Below are positions 23,851 to 33,041 of a DNA stretch of 64,000 nucleotides, piece by piece. The position numbers and the translations under genes are program-made. Under the pieces are notes generated by a model that was not told the DNA's origin, searched no databases, and saw only the letters and a program-made list of their open reading frames with translations. Numbering within the stretch: position 1 is the stretch's first letter; each line of letters starts with the position of its first letter. Source of the DNA: Kytococcus aerolatus (GTDB lineage Bacteria > Actinomycetota > Actinomycetes > Actinomycetales > Dermatophilaceae); the NCBI RefSeq assembly GCF_900187395.1, contig NZ_FYEZ01000001.1, positions 1,240,001 to 1,304,000 on the forward strand. The letters run 5' to 3'.

Positions 23851-24283
23851 CCTCTCCGCGTTCTTCTCCACGGAGCACTTGCCTGGCCTCCACGGTCACT
23901 GAACACGCGATCCGCATGGCCGTCTGCCGGGACCACCAGGGGTGGGGGGAGACCCACAGCATGATGTTGCGGCCCGCTTCACGACATGGCGAAAGACGGG
24001 ACTGCTCCAGACCTCGTAGCGGGGTCTTGACGGGCTTCGGGGGTCATCCTCGTAGCAGGTTCACGGAGCTCGTCGGGGTACTTCCTTGGTGCTGGCATGC
24101 TCTGCATCCTTCCGTTGGATCAGAGCCTCCACCAGACCCGGGCGATTCAAACACCACCCGTAAGGATCAGAATCGGCCGCCAGCCGGATCAATTTCGCCC
24201 AAACCGAGTCCTCCGTGGATCACTTTGATCAAACTCTTTGCCTGGACGCGTCTCAGGATCAAAATCACCCGTACGCGGACACC
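23851..24283. other. Gene-free stretch with a GGATCA motif cluster
   Basis: No convincing coding frame lies between the convergent MFS and AAA ATPase genes. CCTCGTAGC is repeated at 24014-24022 and 24050-24058. The right half is richer in A+T than the rest of the window and holds five GGATCA motifs. Confidence 0.55.
24117..24261. repeat. Five GGATCA motifs in 145 bp
   Basis: GGATCA occurs at 24117, 24164, 24186, 24217 and 24256, all on the plus strand, with a further TGATCA at 24226-24231. In DNA of this composition the motif is expected roughly once per several kb per strand. The spacing is irregular (47, 22, 31, 39). The cluster lies directly downstream of the ORC-like AAA ATPase gene. Confidence 0.7.
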
Positions 24284-25567
24284 TCACGCACTGTTGCGCA
24301 GGTACCGCCCGAAGTGGGGCACGGTGAACGCGATCTTCCCGCGCTCCGGTGCGTAGACCAGGCCCTTCTTCATGAGCGCGTCGCGCGCCGGGGAGAGCGA
24401 CTGCGGCTTGCGGCCCAGCACCTCGGCCACCACGGAGGTCGGCACCGCCTCGACCTCCTCGGCCCGCGTCAGCGGGTCCTTCGACTCCGCCGGGGCCACG
24501 GCCTCCTCGCCCGAGCCGGCGCCGCCCGCCTCCGCGGCGACCTCCTCCTCGGCCACGGTGATCGCTGCCTCGGCCATCGCCCGCAGGTACTCCCGCTCCC
24601 CCGGGGTGGCCCGCTCGTAGCGGGACCCGAAGAAGCCCACCGCCAGCTCGGCCTCCGCGCTCGGCGCGGCGACCCTCACGTCCTCGGCGGTGATCGGCGA
24701 GCGCGGTGCCAGGTCCCAGACCTCCTTGCCGTAGGCCTGGATGAAGTACGGGTAGCCGCCGGTCGCGGCGTACATCGCGTCCAGCGCGTCGTCCTCCCAC
24801 TCGGCACCCTCATCGGCGGCCGGGTTCTGCAGGGCGCGGGCCGCCTCGGACCGCTCCAGCCGGTCGATCCGGTGGTACCGGAAGAGCCGCTCGGAGTACG
24901 ACTTGCTGGCGCTGAGCACCGCCGGCAGGTGCGGCAGGCCGGCGCCCACGACGAGCACCGGCAGCGCCTGCTGGCCGATCTCGTGGAAGGCCGCGCACAC
25001 CGCGGAGACGTCGTCCGGCCCGAGGTCCTGCATCTCGTCGATGAAGATGCCCACGCCCTTGCCGACGTCCGCCGCCAGTCCACCGACGTCGGTGAGGAGC
25101 TCGACGAGGTCGATCTCGATGTCGCCGGAGTCGGCGCGCCCGGAGACCGCCGGCACGTCGATGCCGGGGCTCCAGCGGTCACGGAGCTTGGCGTTGGCGG
25201 GGGCGTCGCGCTGGGCGAAGGCCTTGATGACGCCGAGCACGTGGTCGACGTCCTCCTGCTGCGGGTGGCCGAGCTCGCGCACGGCGGTGTGCAGGGCGCT
25301 GGCCAGCGGGCGGCGCAGCGACTGGTCGGGGCGCGCCTCGAGCTTGCCGGTGCCCCAGTTGGCCCGTACCGCCTGGCCGCGCAGGGCGTTGAGGAGGACC
25401 GTCTTGCCGACGCCGCGCAGGCCGGTCAGGAGAACGGAGCGGTCCGGGCGACCGCGGCGGATGCGCTCGAGGACGACGTCGAACTGGCGGAGGTACTCGT
25501 CACGACCGGCGAGCTCCGGCGGGCGCTGGCCCGCGCCGGGGGCGTAGGGGTTCAGGATCGGATCCAC
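24284..25567 (-). CDS. ORC1/AAA_16-type ATPase
   Basis: The product is 427 residues. Walker A is GLRGVGKT (49-56), Walker B is GVGIFIDEMQD with D177/E178, and a Tyr-rich GGYPYFIQAYG region follows. An Ala/Glu-rich linker (about 325-365) leads to a C-terminal winged helix (VVAEVLGRKPQSLSPARDAL). The architecture resembles Orc1/Cdc6-like or STAND-type bacterial ATPases of unknown role. GTG 25567 has TAGGCT six bases upstream, so it is probably leaderless. It stands alone between other operons; a cluster of GGATCA motifs follows its stop. Confidence 0.85.
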   Translation of the reverse strand: MDPILNPYAPGAGQRPPELAGRDEYLRQFDVVLERIRRGRPDRSVLLTGLRGVGKTVLLNALRGQAVRANWGTGKLEARPDQSLRRPLASALHTAVRELGHPQQEDVDHVLGVIKAFAQRDAPANAKLRDRWSPGIDVPAVSGRADSGDIEIDLVELLTDVGGLAADVGKGVGIFIDEMQDLGPDDVSAVCAAFHEIGQQALPVLVVGAGLPHLPAVLSASKSYSERLFRYHRIDRLERSEAARALQNPAADEGAEWEDDALDAMYAATGGYPYFIQAYGKEVWDLAPRSPITAEDVRVAAPSAEAELAVGFFGSRYERATPGEREYLRAMAEAAITVAEEEVAAEAGGAGSGEEAVAPAESKDPLTRAEEVEAVPTSVVAEVLGRKPQSLSPARDALMKKGLVYAPERGKIAFTVPHFGRYLRNSA

Positions 25568-25573
25568 GAGCGC

Positions 25574-25579
25574 AGCCTA
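25574..25579 (-). promoter_or_regulatory. -10 element of a leaderless promoter (AAA ATPase gene)
   Basis: On the minus strand TAGGCT ends six bases before GTG 25567. Confidence 0.6.
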
Positions 25580-25630
25580 TGCGCTTCTCGAGGATGGTCT
25601 AAGGATTTCGCGAGAAGCAACTAGGCAGCG

Positions 25631-25957
25631 TCAGAGGACCTCGGGGGTGCCGCTCTCGGCCACCATCTGCTTGCCGGCCGCGGACCAGGCCTTCATGCCG
25701 CCGTCGACGTTGACGATGTCGTAGCCCTGGTTGGCCAGCCACTGCACGGCACGGCCGGACCGACCACCGGACCGGCAGATGATGGGCAGCGGGGAACCGT
25801 CCTCGGTCTCGGGCAGCTCGGCGACCCGGGCCGGGACGTCACCGAGCGGGATGTGCACGGCGTTGGGGGCGTGGCCGGCGGCGAACTCGTCCGGCTCGCG
25901 GACATCGACCATCAGGGCGTCGTCGGGCAGGTCCTGCGGAGTGATCGGAGTGTTCAT
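25631..25957 (-). CDS. Rhodanese-like domain protein
   Basis: The product is 108 residues with a single rhodanese domain, containing VDVREPDEFAAGH and the active-site loop CRSGGRSG with the catalytic Cys. Such one-domain proteins transfer sulfane sulfur, in vitro to cyanide. ATG 25957 (MNTPITPQDL) fits the usual N-terminus. It is cytoplasmic, with no coupled neighbour. Confidence 0.92.
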   Translation of the reverse strand: MNTPITPQDLPDDALMVDVREPDEFAAGHAPNAVHIPLGDVPARVAELPETEDGSPLPIICRSGGRSGRAVQWLANQGYDIVNVDGGMKAWSAAGKQMVAESGTPEVL

Positions 25958-26083
25958 GGCTCCCAGCATCGCACCCGCGCCGCCAGGTGCGCACCGGTCC
26001 GCATCCCGGCCGCCGCCCACCGCGCCCATGTGGCCAACTGATCAGTGCCGCGCGAGCCCCCTCGCCCACCAGCCCCCTCCTCG

Positions 26084-26140
26084 CGAGCTGGCCATTTGTG
26101 GTCATCTCGACGGTCGAGATGACCACAAATGGCCAGCTCG
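26084..26140. terminator. 57-bp perfect palindrome after the Fpg/Nei gene
   Basis: Two 28-bp arms (26084-26111 and 26113-26140) are perfect reverse complements around a single G. The palindrome lies 14 bp beyond the stop of the DNA glycosylase gene on the minus strand. It may act as a terminator, but its near-zero spacer and AT-containing core (CCATTTGTGGTCATC) differ from the GC-only hairpins elsewhere in the window, so it may be a repeat element. Confidence 0.6.
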
Positions 26141-26153
26141 ACGGCGCCGGGGG

Positions 26154-27098
26154 CTACTTCACGAAGCGGCTCGTGCTCCGGTCGGCCAGCACCTGCCCAC
26201 CGGTCTGGCAGCCCGGGCAGTACTGCATCGACGAGTCCGCGTACACCACCTCGCGCACCACGTCGCCGCACACCGGGCACTCCTGACCGGCCCGGCCGTG
26301 CACCCGCATCCCCTCCCGCTTGCCGTCCTTCAGCTCCTCCGGCGCCCGCCCCACGGCCCGCTCGGTGGCCCCCAGCAGCACCTCGTGCACCGCCTCGGCC
26401 AGCCGCCCGGTCTGCCCGGCGTCCAGCGAGTCCCCCAGCGCGAAGGGACTGAGCCGTGCGGTGTGGCAGATCTCGTCGGACCATCCGTTGCCGATCCCGC
26501 TGACCACCGCCTGCTCCCGCAGCAGCCCCTTGAGCCGCGTCCGCCGCCCCGCCAGCACCCCCGCCCAGAAGCCCGCCCGCTCCTCGGCGGTGGTCGACAC
26601 CGCCACACGCACCTCCCCGGTCGCACGGTCCACGCCCACCAGCGGCGGCATCTCCAGCGGCGGCACCAGACCCAGGGCGTCCGGCCCCAGCCCGGTCAGC
26701 CCCTCCACCTGCGCCGGGTCGTCCACGATCCACGCCGCCATCCCCTTGCGCGTGCCGGCCTCGGTGAGGTCCAGCCCGGACCCGTCGTCGAAGGTCATCC
26801 GCAGCGCCACCGGCGACCTCCCGCCGGGACGCAACCGGGTCCGCGGCGCCTCGTCGTGCCAGGCCACCCACCCGGCCCGCATGAGGTGCACCACCACGTG
26901 CGTGCCGTCCACCACCAGGGAGAGGTACTTGCCGTACCGCCGCACGTCGTCCACCGGCCGACCGTGGAGGGCCTGCGGCGGCACCCCCACCGTCTTGAGG
27001 AGGCTGAAGCTCGCCAAGGCGGTCTCGGCCACCGCCCGGCCCACCAGCCGCTCCCGCAGCGCGGCGGCCAGCCCCTCGACCTCCGGCAGCTCAGGCAC
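26154..27098 (-). CDS. Fpg/Nei-family DNA glycosylase
   Basis: The product is 314 residues. GTG 27098 gives M-P-E-L-P-E-V-E, leaving Pro2 as the catalytic nucleophile and Glu3 next to it, so this start is firm. The H2TH region includes VSGIGNGWSDEICHTARLSP, and the C-terminal zinc finger is CPVCGD with YCPGCQ. The enzyme removes oxidised bases and nicks the strand. The start overlaps the stop of the App1-like gene by 8 bp, so translation is probably coupled. Nei-type or Fpg-type specificity is not decided. Confidence 0.92.
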   Translation of the reverse strand: MPELPEVEGLAAALRERLVGRAVAETALASFSLLKTVGVPPQALHGRPVDDVRRYGKYLSLVVDGTHVVVHLMRAGWVAWHDEAPRTRLRPGGRSPVALRMTFDDGSGLDLTEAGTRKGMAAWIVDDPAQVEGLTGLGPDALGLVPPLEMPPLVGVDRATGEVRVAVSTTAEERAGFWAGVLAGRRTRLKGLLREQAVVSGIGNGWSDEICHTARLSPFALGDSLDAGQTGRLAEAVHEVLLGATERAVGRAPEELKDGKREGMRVHGRAGQECPVCGDVVREVVYADSSMQYCPGCQTGGQVLADRSTSRFVK

Positions 27099-28275
27099 CC
27101 CGGACCGCCTTGAGCAGACCCGGCAACAGCCCGAAACCGTCCTGCGCGGTGAGCACCGGCACCCGCCCCAGCTGCCGCCGCACCAGCTCGGCCAGCGCCA
27201 CCGGCACACCACGGCTCAACGTCTGCTCCAGCGCGGTGAGCTGCCGGATGGCGATCGCCGCCACCCGGTCCGGGTGCTCGGAGGCGAACTCGTCGTAGAT
27301 GGCGGGGTCGTGCTGCCCGTCGTCCCCCACCAGCACCCAGCGCACGCCCGGGAACTCCTCGGCCAGCCGCGCCAGGTGACGACGCTTGTGCTCCCGCCCG
27401 GAACGGAACCACCCGGTGTTCGTCGGCCCCCAGTCGGTGAGCAGCAAGGTGCCCTCGGGGAACTCGTGGCGGCGCAGGAAGCGCAGCAGGAAGGGCTGGG
27501 TGTTCCACGCCCCGGTGGAGAGGTAGAAGACCGGCGCCCCGGGGTGCTCAGCCAGGAGCGCCCGGTAGGCGTCGGCCATGCCCGGCACCACGTCGCGCGC
27601 CTGCTCGGTGAGCACGAAGGTGTTCCATGCCGCGATGAGGGGGCGGGGCAGGTGGGTGGAGATCGCCGTGTCGTCGATGTCGCTGACCAGCCCCACCGTC
27701 GCCTCGGGGTGCGCCACGTGGACGTCCGCCGTCGCCGTCGCCCCACCCGGGCACTCGAAGGTCACCGTGTGGGTCCCCGGCTGCAGGCCGTGGCCGGTGA
27801 TGACCTGCTCCACGTACCCGCCCCGGTCCGCGCGCGCCATGGTCACCGCACCCCCGACGGTGATCTTCACCGGCACCCCGGCGTCAGGGGTGGAGATGAA
27901 CGCCCGCCAGCCCCGCTGGTCGAGGAATTCGTGGATCTCCTGCATCGTCACCGGCGTGGTCGGCTCCGGCTCCACGCCCGTCCCCGGCGGGCGCAGCACG
28001 ACCCGGGCGAACAGGCGCGCCGCGTCGACCGTGCCGTACCCGGAGTAGGCCAGCGGGTGGGGCCGCCAGCCCCGCGAGCGCAGGAAGCGGGAGACCCGAC
28101 CCCGCACCGCATTCTCCCACCGGGCCGCGTAGTGCGGCGTGTCCGTGTGCGGCCGCTCCACACCGTCCCCGGGGGCGGGGTCGAGCGGCGAGGCGGGCTC
28201 GGCCACCGGCCCCGGGACGGGGGCCGGGACCGGGCCGGTGGAGGGGGAGGCGGGGGCCACGACGGTGAGGGTCAA
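27091..28275 (-). CDS. App1-like phosphatase (DUF2183) protein
   Basis: The product is 394 residues. A C-terminal App1/DUF2183 catalytic domain carries VSDIDDTAISTHLPRP (the DxDxT phosphatase motif), STGAWN and GDDGQHDPAIYDEF; a beta-rich domain precedes it (about 130-215), and the N-terminus is Pro-rich. Yeast App1 is a phosphatidate phosphatase; activity here is inferred. TTG 28275 overlaps the acyl-CoA ligase TGA, and the gene's own end overlaps the glycosylase start, making a three-gene coupled operon with both. Confidence 0.82.
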   Translation of the reverse strand: MTLTVVAPASPSTGPVPAPVPGPVAEPASPLDPAPGDGVERPHTDTPHYAARWENAVRGRVSRFLRSRGWRPHPLAYSGYGTVDAARLFARVVLRPPGTGVEPEPTTPVTMQEIHEFLDQRGWRAFISTPDAGVPVKITVGGAVTMARADRGGYVEQVITGHGLQPGTHTVTFECPGGATATADVHVAHPEATVGLVSDIDDTAISTHLPRPLIAAWNTFVLTEQARDVVPGMADAYRALLAEHPGAPVFYLSTGAWNTQPFLLRFLRRHEFPEGTLLLTDWGPTNTGWFRSGREHKRRHLARLAEEFPGVRWVLVGDDGQHDPAIYDEFASEHPDRVAAIAIRQLTALEQTLSRGVPVALAELVRRQLGRVPVLTAQDGFGLLPGLLKAVRGA

Positions 28276-30095
28276 TCGCGCCAGGTGGACTTGTTGCGGC
28301 CGTACATCTCGTCGATGACGTCCGCGAAGTGGTTCATGACCACGTGGCGGCGCACCTTCATGGCCACCGTGAGTTCCTCATCCTCGAGCGAGAAGTCACG
28401 CGGCAGGATGCGGAACTTCTTGATCGCCTCGGCCTGGCTGACAGTCGCGTTGGCCTCGTCGACCACCTTCTGGATGGAGGCGCGCACCTGCTCGTCGTCC
28501 ACCATCTCCGCGGCGGGGACGACCTCGCGCCCGTGGTGCTTGAGCCACTCCGGCAGCTGCTCCTCGTCGAGCGTGATCAGCGCCATGATCGACGGCTGGC
28601 CGTCCCCGATGACCATCGCCTGGCTGACCAGCTGGTGGCCGCGCAGCACGTCCTCCAGCGGGCCGGGGGCCACGTTCTTGCCGGCGGCCGTCACGAGGAT
28701 CTCCTTGGCCCGGCCGATGATCGAGAGGTAGCCGTCCTCGTCGATGCGCCCGAGATCACCGGTGGAGAACCACCCGTCCTCGTCGAGCACCGCGGCGGTG
28801 CTCTCGGGGTCGTTCTCGTAACCCTGGAAGACGTGCCCGCCGCGGACCTGGATCTCCCCGTCCTCGGCCAGACGCAGCTCCATGCCGGGCAGGGGGATAC
28901 CGACGGTGCCGACCTTCTGCATGCCGACGCGGTTCGCCGCGGCGGCCGCGGAGGTCTCGGTGAGCCCCCAGCCCTCGATGATGTTCACCCCCATGCCGCG
29001 GAAGTAGTGGCCCAGCCGCTCGCCGAGGGCGGAGCCGCCGGAGATCGCGTAGCGCAGCCTCCCCCCGAAGGCCGCCTTCACCTTGGAGTAGACGAGACGC
29101 TCGAAGAGCGCGTGGCGGGCCCGCAGGGTGAGCGGCACCCGCCCGGTGTCCAGGGCCCGGGAGTAGGCGATGGCGGTCTCGGTGGCCCGGTGGAAGATCC
29201 GCTCCCGGCCGGCCTTGGCGGCCTTCAGGTGGGCGGCGTCGTAGATCCGCTCGAAGACCCGCGGAACGCCGAGCACGAAGGTCGGCTGGAAGGTGGGCAG
29301 GTCCTTGGCCACCCGGCCGATGTCGGAGTACCCCGTCGGGACCCCGGCGCCGATGACGGCGAGGTGCACCATGCGCCCGAAGACGTGGGCCAGGGGCAGG
29401 AAGAGCAGGGTGGAGGACTCACCCTCGAAGAGCTCGGGGAGGCCCTCGTAGGCCGCGGTCAGCTCGTCGATGAACGCCCGGTGCGGCAGCATGCACGCGC
29501 GGGGGCGGCCGGTGGTGCCGGAGCTGTAGATGATCGTGGCGAGCGTCTCGCGCCCCAGCCCCTCGCAGCGGCGGTCGATCTCCGCCTGCTCGGTCTCGGC
29601 GCCCCCCGAGATGAGGGAGTCCAGGTCGGGCACGCCACCCTGGCCGTCGACGACCCACAGGCCCTGCAGCTCCCGACCGGCGGACTCCACCCCGGTGCGC
29701 ACGGTGCCGGCCATCCGCTCGTTCTCCACGACGGCCCAGCGGACGTTGGAGTTCTCCACCATCCACGCCACCTGCGAGGCCGAGGAGGTCTCGTAGAAGG
29801 GCACGCAGACGGCACCGGTGGAGAGGATCGCCAGGTCGAGCAGCGCCCACTCGTAGCGGGTCTTGGCCATGAGGGCCACCCGGTCCTCCGGCTCCACCCC
29901 AGCCGCCACCAGGCCCCGCGCCACGCTGTTGACGTTCTCGAGGAACTGGCGGGAGGTGATGCCCGCCCAAGTGCTGCCCTGACGGCGGTTGACCAGGATC
30001 CGGTCGGGGAACTCGGCCACGGTGCCGTGCAGGAGGCCGGGGAGGTGCTGCGGGGGCTCGGACCGCCACCAGGTGGTCATCGTCGACTGCGCCAT
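28272..30095 (-). CDS. Long-chain fatty acid--CoA ligase (AMP-binding)
   Basis: The product is 607 residues. The AMP-binding P-loop is IIYSSGTTGRPR, the A5 region is GWGLTETS, and WFSTGDLGRIDEDGYL and GRAKEILVTAAGKNVAP follow near the C-terminus. The GKNVAP form is typical of FadD15-like long-chain ligases. The enzyme activates fatty acids as acyl-CoA at the membrane. ATG 30095 has TAGTCT seven bases upstream. The TGA overlaps the next gene's TTG start. Confidence 0.92.
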   Translation of the reverse strand: MAQSTMTTWWRSEPPQHLPGLLHGTVAEFPDRILVNRRQGSTWAGITSRQFLENVNSVARGLVAAGVEPEDRVALMAKTRYEWALLDLAILSTGAVCVPFYETSSASQVAWMVENSNVRWAVVENERMAGTVRTGVESAGRELQGLWVVDGQGGVPDLDSLISGGAETEQAEIDRRCEGLGRETLATIIYSSGTTGRPRACMLPHRAFIDELTAAYEGLPELFEGESSTLLFLPLAHVFGRMVHLAVIGAGVPTGYSDIGRVAKDLPTFQPTFVLGVPRVFERIYDAAHLKAAKAGRERIFHRATETAIAYSRALDTGRVPLTLRARHALFERLVYSKVKAAFGGRLRYAISGGSALGERLGHYFRGMGVNIIEGWGLTETSAAAAANRVGMQKVGTVGIPLPGMELRLAEDGEIQVRGGHVFQGYENDPESTAAVLDEDGWFSTGDLGRIDEDGYLSIIGRAKEILVTAAGKNVAPGPLEDVLRGHQLVSQAMVIGDGQPSIMALITLDEEQLPEWLKHHGREVVPAAEMVDDEQVRASIQKVVDEANATVSQAEAIKKFRILPRDFSLEDEELTVAMKVRRHVVMNHFADVIDEMYGRNKSTWRD

Positions 30096-30162
30096 GCGGG
30101 TCAGACTACTGGGCACGTCACCGACCGGCAGCAGCTGATCGGCGCGGGGGCAGGATTCGCCC

Positions 30163-32346
30163 ATGCCAGCGACCCGCCACGACACGTCCCCCCACCTCCT
30201 GCCGGAGCCCGGCGCACCGGAGGCAGACGCCCCGGGTCCGGCCCGGTGGCTCGTGGGTCGGGTCGGCGCGCCGCTGGTGGCCCTGCTCGCGCTGCTTCTG
30301 GTGGTCGGGGCGATGGCCCTGCTCCCGGGGGCCGACGACGCGGGCGCACCGCAGACCCTCCCGGACCGGGCCGAGTCCGCCCGGGTGAACGAGCTGCTCG
30401 CCGAGCTGCCCGGGGGCGAGAGCGCCCCCGCGGTGGTGGTCGTGGAGAAGACGGAGGGACGCCTCGACCGGCAGGAGATCGGCGCCCTGGCCCAGCAGGC
30501 GCCCCTGCTCGTGGAGGCCCTCCCCGCCGACGCCCGCCCCGACGGTCCCGCCGCCCGGGCGGTGCAGGGGCCGATCCCCAGCGAGGACGGTCGGGCCGCC
30601 CTGCTCGTGGTCCCGGTGCCCGCCGACGCCCTGACCCGGGACGCCCCCGGCGTCGCCGAGGCCCTCCGCGAGGCCGCCCCGGGGCTCGTGCCCGGCACCA
30701 CCACGCACGTGACCGGCGCGGCCGGCTTCGCCGCCGACACCGCCGGCGCCTTCGAGGGCGCCAACCTGCGGCTGCTCCTCGCCACCGCCGCCGTGGTCGC
30801 GGTGCTGCTCGTGCTGACCTACCGCTCCCCGGTGCTGTGGATCGTGCCGCTGGTGGTGGTCGGGCTGGCCGACCGGCTGGCCACCACCGTCTCCGGGACC
30901 GTGCTGGGCGCCGTGGGGGTGCCCTTCGACGGCTCCACCGCCGGCATCACCAGCGTGCTGGTCTTCGGCGCGGGCACGAACTACGCGCTGCTCCTGGTCT
31001 CCCGCTACCGCGACGAGCTGCGCCGGACCGCCGACCACCGGCTGGCCCTCGGCCGGGCCTGGCGGGCGGCGCTGCCGGCCATCCTCGCGAGCAACCTCAC
31101 CGTGGTGCTCACGCTGGCCCTGCTCCTGCTGGCCGGGCAGCCCTCCACCCGGGCCCTCGGCACCTCCGCCGCCGTCGGTCTGCTGGTGGCCCTCGTGCTG
31201 GCCCTCACCCTCCTGCCGGCCCTGCTGGCGCTCTGCGGCCGGGGCCTGTTCTGGCCGTTGGTCCCGCGGCCCGGGGACCGGGACACCACCGAGCACGGCC
31301 TGTGGCACCGGATCGCCGTCGCTGTCCAGCGTCGACCGGCCACGGTGCTCGCTGCCTCGCTGGCGGTCCTGGGGCTCATGGCGACCGGCCTGCTGGGTGC
31401 CCGGGTGGGGCTGGCCCAGTCCGACCAGTTCCGGCTGGAGGCCGACTCCGTCGAGGGTCTGGCCGTCATCGAGGAGCACTACCCCGCCGGGGCCGCCACC
31501 CCGCTCACCGTGCTGCTGCCCACCGACGGCGCCGGGGACGGCCGGTCGGCGACCGCGGAGCGCGCCACCCGGGCCCTGCGCGCGGTCGAGGGGGTGTCCT
31601 CCGTCCAGCCCACCGGTGGTGGCGAGGCCGGCGGGCGGACCTGGGACCGCCTGCAGGTCACGCTGACCACCGAGCCGGCCAGCGCCGAGGCCCGGGAGGC
31701 CGTCGAGGCGGTGCGGACGTCGGCCCTCGAGGTCGACCGCGCTGCCCTCGTCGGCGGCAGCGAGGCCGAGGCCGTCGACCTCCGGGCCGGGGTGCTCCGG
31801 GACATGGCCGTGGTCACCCCGCTGATGCTCCTCATGGTCCTCGCCGTCCTGGTCGTCGTCCTGCGCTCCCTGGTGGCTCCCCTGCTCCTCGTGGCGATCA
31901 GCGTCGTCGGCTCGCTGGCCGCGCTCGGGGCCGGGGCGCTGCTCAGCGAGCACGTCTTCGGCTTCCCCGCCCTGGATAGCTCCGTGCCGCTCTACTCCGT
32001 GCTCTTCCTCGTGGCCCTCGGCATCGACTACACGATCTTCCTCGTGGTGCGGGCCCGGGAGGAGCTCCTCGCCGGGCGGCACCGGGAGACGGGCAGCGCC
32101 ATGGTGCGGGCCGTCTCGGCCACCGGCGGGGTCATCACCAGCGCCGGCATCGTGCTGGCCGCCGTCTTCGTGGTGCTCGGGGTGCTGCCCCTCATCACCC
32201 TCACCCAGGTGGGCATCGTCGTGGGGCTGGGCATCCTCGTCGACACCTTCCTGGTGCGCACCGTGGTGGTGCCGGCGGTGTTCGAGCTGCTCGGCGACCG
32301 GGTCTGGTGGCCCCACCGGCTCGCCCGCCGGGACAGCCCGCGCTGA
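30163..32346 (+). CDS. MMPL/RND-family membrane exporter
   Basis: The product is 727 residues with two repeats of five to six helices, each preceded by a large extracellular domain (about 55-190 and 405-530). Helix 4 reads FGAGTNYALLLVSRYRDEL and its second-half partner LGIDYTIFLVVRAREEL. Proton-relay Asp is present in the second (GIDY) but replaced by Asn in the first (GTNY), which also occurs in other actinobacterial members. It exports lipids or small molecules of unknown kind. It is divergent from the acyl-CoA ligase gene. Confidence 0.9.
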   Translation: MPATRHDTSPHLLPEPGAPEADAPGPARWLVGRVGAPLVALLALLLVVGAMALLPGADDAGAPQTLPDRAESARVNELLAELPGGESAPAVVVVEKTEGRLDRQEIGALAQQAPLLVEALPADARPDGPAARAVQGPIPSEDGRAALLVVPVPADALTRDAPGVAEALREAAPGLVPGTTTHVTGAAGFAADTAGAFEGANLRLLLATAAVVAVLLVLTYRSPVLWIVPLVVVGLADRLATTVSGTVLGAVGVPFDGSTAGITSVLVFGAGTNYALLLVSRYRDELRRTADHRLALGRAWRAALPAILASNLTVVLTLALLLLAGQPSTRALGTSAAVGLLVALVLALTLLPALLALCGRGLFWPLVPRPGDRDTTEHGLWHRIAVAVQRRPATVLAASLAVLGLMATGLLGARVGLAQSDQFRLEADSVEGLAVIEEHYPAGAATPLTVLLPTDGAGDGRSATAERATRALRAVEGVSSVQPTGGGEAGGRTWDRLQVTLTTEPASAEAREAVEAVRTSALEVDRAALVGGSEAEAVDLRAGVLRDMAVVTPLMLLMVLAVLVVVLRSLVAPLLLVAISVVGSLAALGAGALLSEHVFGFPALDSSVPLYSVLFLVALGIDYTIFLVVRAREELLAGRHRETGSAMVRAVSATGGVITSAGIVLAAVFVVLGVLPLITLTQVGIVVGLGILVDTFLVRTVVVPAVFELLGDRVWWPHRLARRDSPR

Positions 32347-32371
32347 GCCGCCCCGCCGGGCCGCCCCGGCC

Positions 32372-32974
32372 TCAGTGCAGCTCGAAGTCGTGGGTGGCCA
32401 GCCGGAAGCGGCGGCCGTCCTCGAGCCGGCGGCACTCCACACCGGTCTCCTTGCTCTCGCACCGGTGGCCGAAGAGCTCCAGCGACTCCCCGTAGTCCAG
32501 CACCGCGTGGTCGATCCCGTTGATCCTCTCGGTCGTCCCCCCGGCCGTGCGCACCCAGCCGCCCTCGTTCCGCACCTGGGCGTCCACGAAGCGGGAGGAG
32601 CGCGAGCAGGTCCAGACCGGCTCCTCCTCGTAGAGCTCCACGGTGGGCTCCGGACAGTTCCGGGCGGCCGCGATCGTGTGCTGGTAGGCCGTGTTCCGGA
32701 TGTCGCACATGATGCCCAGCTCCTCGATGAGGCAGGCCACGTTCTGCGAGGGCATGAGGAAGGCCACCCGCCCCCGCCGCTCCAGGGCCGTCAGCCCCTC
32801 CTCGGAGCTCGTGGACGCGGACTCGGAGGGGCTCGGGCTCTCCACCAGGGGCGGCGGCTCGGTCGAGCGCGTCCCCTCGGGCTCCCCACCGCAGGCCGCG
32901 AGCACGGGCAGGAGCAGCGCGAGCGCCGCGAGCGTCCCCCTGCGCCCGCGTCGCTGACCGATCACCTCGCCCAT
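32372..32974 (-). CDS. Putative lipoprotein, unknown function
   Basis: The product is 200 residues with a lipoprotein signal (RRGTLAALALLLPVLAACGG, lipobox LAAC) and a Ser/Pro/Glu-rich linker. The mature domain has about six Cys (NVACLIEELGIMCDI, RNCPEP, WTCSRS, HRCESK, VECRRL), suggesting disulfides, and resembles small exported proteins of actinobacteria that lack a known role. ATG 32974 is chosen to leave a short N-region. Its 3' end is convergent with the MMPL gene, 25 bp apart. Confidence 0.75.
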   Translation of the reverse strand: MGEVIGQRRGRRGTLAALALLLPVLAACGGEPEGTRSTEPPPLVESPSPSESASTSSEEGLTALERRGRVAFLMPSQNVACLIEELGIMCDIRNTAYQHTIAAARNCPEPTVELYEEEPVWTCSRSSRFVDAQVRNEGGWVRTAGGTTERINGIDHAVLDYGESLELFGHRCESKETGVECRRLEDGRRFRLATHDFELH

Positions 32975-32996
32975 CACCCCACGATCATCCCAGAGC

Positions 32997-33028
32997 GACG
33001 GCCGGGCACCATCGGGCACCCGGCCGTC
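32997..33028 (-). terminator. Terminator after acetyl-CoA synthetase
   Basis: GACGGCCGGG (32997-33006) and CCCGGCCGTC (33019-33028) form a 10-bp stem with a 12-nt loop just downstream of the acs stop on the minus strand. There is no U-run. Confidence 0.6.
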
Positions 33029-33041
33029 CACCCCACCCTGA

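Noticed and set aside
28329-31979. 1216-codon open frame on the plus strand
   Set aside because: It runs antisense to the acyl-CoA ligase and then out of frame through the MMPL gene; no domain is visible.
30163-32346. Asn for Asp in the first MMPL relay motif as evidence of a dead exporter
   Set aside because: The GTNY form is recalled from many otherwise intact actinobacterial members and the second GIDY motif is intact.
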